From: Lunularia cruciata
Lineage: Eukaryota > Streptophyta > Marchantiopsida > Lunulariales > Lunulariaceae
Length of the DNA stretch: 64,000 bases
Direction of reading: 5' to 3'
Assembly (NCBI GenBank): GCA_948567375.1
Contig: OX419755.1
Coordinates: forward strand, 19,546,517-19,610,516
In this document: piece after piece, positions 62,446-64,000 of the stretch
Layout: each line of letters opens with the position of its first letter
How positions within the stretch are numbered: position 1 is the first letter of the stretch
The notes under the pieces: model-generated
Database searches by the model: none
What the model was told of the DNA's origin: nothing
What the model saw: the letters and a program-made list of their open reading frames with translations, nothing else
Made by a program: the position numbers and the translations under genes

Positions 62446-63837
62446 TATAATGGGAGCACCTATGTCCTTATTTTGCATAAGTCTTATCGTAGTAAGCATT
62501 GTTCCTTTTGGTCATTAAGATCTGGTGTCAACTTGAAATTTTGATCTTTCTCGAGCCAATGCTGGTAGTCTCGAGTGCTACCTCCAAGGAGTTTTCTTGC
62601 AAAGGCTAGAACAGTCTACCCTGCTTGAAAGCTGGAAGGTTCGGACGGGGTTTCATACCCACAAGAGTTCACCTTCTCTTCATGATGGCGCCGACGATGT
62701 TTAGTTTAAACAATCATAGCAGCGAGAGCAATCCCACTACTGTGCTCAGATGAGGATTAATTAGGAAGTCGCATTTTTGCAACAGCATGAATTTTCCACA
62801 AGCTATGATCTTATCCTGTGAAATCTCATTGTCTTTTCATTACAGCAAGTGTGTTTTTGAGTTGTTCCTCAGCTATTGACTGGACAAAAAGATTGACTTG
62901 CAGTCGTGGCGCTATTTTTGTCAAGTAGGATCATTTTCATGGTGAAACGTCCATTTGTACAATCATGAAAATTATGGAGCAAACAGGAGAACTAAAGGAA
63001 TCCTTTTAGTTTATTCTGTTCTGCGACTAACCTTGGCTGCGTTCTCGTTAGACATACTCTGCTGTTCATTATGAACACAATACTCGAACAGCTACAGCAC
63101 TATGATTACAAAATTAGCGTATATCTAGTCCGTGTTTTCTTATGTTTTTCGCGTGATGTCACCAGATTCGCAACTCCTTCCCACCTCATGATTATATTTC
63201 AATTGGATCGTTCTTTTGACTTGAGTACCTTTCTTGAGCTACACCAATTCGCGGGATAAACAAACTTAGTAACTGAAACTTTGAATTTTGTGGTTGTAGC
63301 CACGTCCATAGTGAAGGCCTTTACAAACTAATGTTTACGGCTCATAGAATTCAAACACTGAACGTGTATTCTTTTGTTGTTTTATCAAGCTCATGAATAA
63401 CTAGAAAGTTATTAATAAGAGAGAGGGTACTGCTTGATTATGAAACTTGAAATACACTTGAGAAGACTAAAAATTGCTGAAAGCATATCTGTATCTTGAC
63501 AAATGTGGACAGGAGAACATGTAGTGAAAAGGCTAAAAGTGGTTTGTAATGTCATTTCTTCTTTCTACTCTTAACGTTGGTATCGGATACTTTACGTCAG
63601 GAATGCTCGGCTAGAGACCAAGCCAGTCGTTCCTGTGATGTGCACCAATTATTATTTCTTGCCATAGCATTGAATATTGAGTATGGATTTAGTGAGCATG
63701 GGTATTCTTACCAACTAATCTAGGTCAAAAAAGATGATACATGTTACAAAAAGTTCTTTGATTTCCACTGAAGCAGAACAATAGATAAGATGCTGATATT
63801 TTCAGCTTATTTAAAATATATAATATTAACAAATATG
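62446..63837. other. P5A 3' flank and spacer
   Basis: No coding feature is supported. Presumably 3' untranslated region up to about 62900, then AT-rich spacer. Confidence 0.5.
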
Positions 63838-63936
63838 AAAAAAGGCGACCGCTTATGAAAAATTAAGGATGGGAAGACCCCATCAAGCCGTACAAGGGAG
63901 AGAAAAAAAGGTAACATGGGGCTAAGCCCCATGTTA
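63838..63936 (+). repeat. Dispersed hairpin repeat R, copy 4
   Basis: Best preserved copy: AAAAGGCGACCGC, AAGGATGGGAAGACCCCATC with 6-bp hairpin arms, AAGCCGTACAAGGGAGAG, and an outer palindrome with 12-bp arms TAACATGGGGCT / AGCCCCATGTTA around a single A. The flanks are AT-rich and the copy sits near the window edge. Confidence 0.92.
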
Positions 63937-64000
63937 TATGTTATATGCCCCATATATATAATGTTAACAAATATTATATAGACAATTTAGAAGGTGGCGA

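Noticed and set aside
63838-63936. Repeat R as a hammerhead ribozyme, 5S rRNA-bearing TRIM or tRNA-derived SINE
   Set aside because: The hammerhead core (CUGANGA and GAAA) is absent, similarity to 5S rRNA is limited to a few bases, and no A/B-box pair of a tRNA promoter is visible.
1-64000. CRISPR arrays, bacterial operons or prophage
   Set aside because: No regularly spaced repeats of the right form. All genes have spliceosomal introns, so the window is a plant nuclear genome.

Overview
The window is eukaryotic nuclear DNA from a land plant. Every recognisable host gene is split by short GT-AG introns, and the proteins are plant types: plastid-type MraY, choline/ethanolamine kinase, a GT43 xylan-type glycosyltransferase, a DRP1-type dynamin, Integrator subunit 8 and a P5A ATPase. 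Compact introns (mostly 70-500 bp), a plant MraY gene and AT-rich spacers would fit a bryophyte or other non-flowering plant. The species is not determinable from the sequence alone, so that placement is an inference.

Layout. 1-10509: a decayed nest of Ty3/gypsy retrotransposons, all on the minus strand. Element A (1-8151) carries integrase, RNase H, RT, protease, gag, primer-binding site and LTR remnants. It sits inside an older relative, element B (8152-10509). Element A is itself interrupted at 1279-5032 by a 3754-bp insertion, element C. C is flanked by the 5-bp direct repeat AATAG, has TG...CA ends, and carries one decayed coiled-coil reading frame but no LTR pair that I can see. 10510-12470: AT-rich spacer and MraY upstream region. 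12471-16488 (+): MraY. 16489-22692: spacer including an AT-rich island. 22693-25875 (+): choline/ethanolamine kinase, 9 exons. 25876-29716: spacer with a degenerate tandem array running into a perfect 43-bp-arm foldback. 29717-32308 (+): IRX9/IRX9H-like GT43, 3 exons. 35727-40834 (+): DRP1-like dynamin, 16 exons. 43388-49263 (-): Integrator subunit 8, 5 exons. 50340-53300: AT-rich island. 54025-62445 (+): P5A ATPase, 22 exons. 62446-64000: spacer ending in a repeat copy.

The exon models for the kinase, GT43, dynamin, INTS8 and P5A genes were assembled by hand. Each gives an uninterrupted frame with GT/AG borders and phase agreement at every junction. The MraY model is equally firm from 13318 onward, but its first exon is tentative. 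The six genes are ordinary unlinked housekeeping genes with no operon-like relation: plastid peptidoglycan lipid carrier, phospholipid head-group synthesis, xylan synthesis, membrane scission in cytokinesis/endocytosis, snRNA/RNA polymerase II processing, and ER membrane-protein quality control.

The less ordinary material is non-coding or mobile: element C, the 26983-27099 foldback with an extra inverted copy of its own loop, and a small dispersed repeat with conserved hairpins present four times (about 21379, 28202, 41613, 63838). I found no convincing new enzymatic or defence system.
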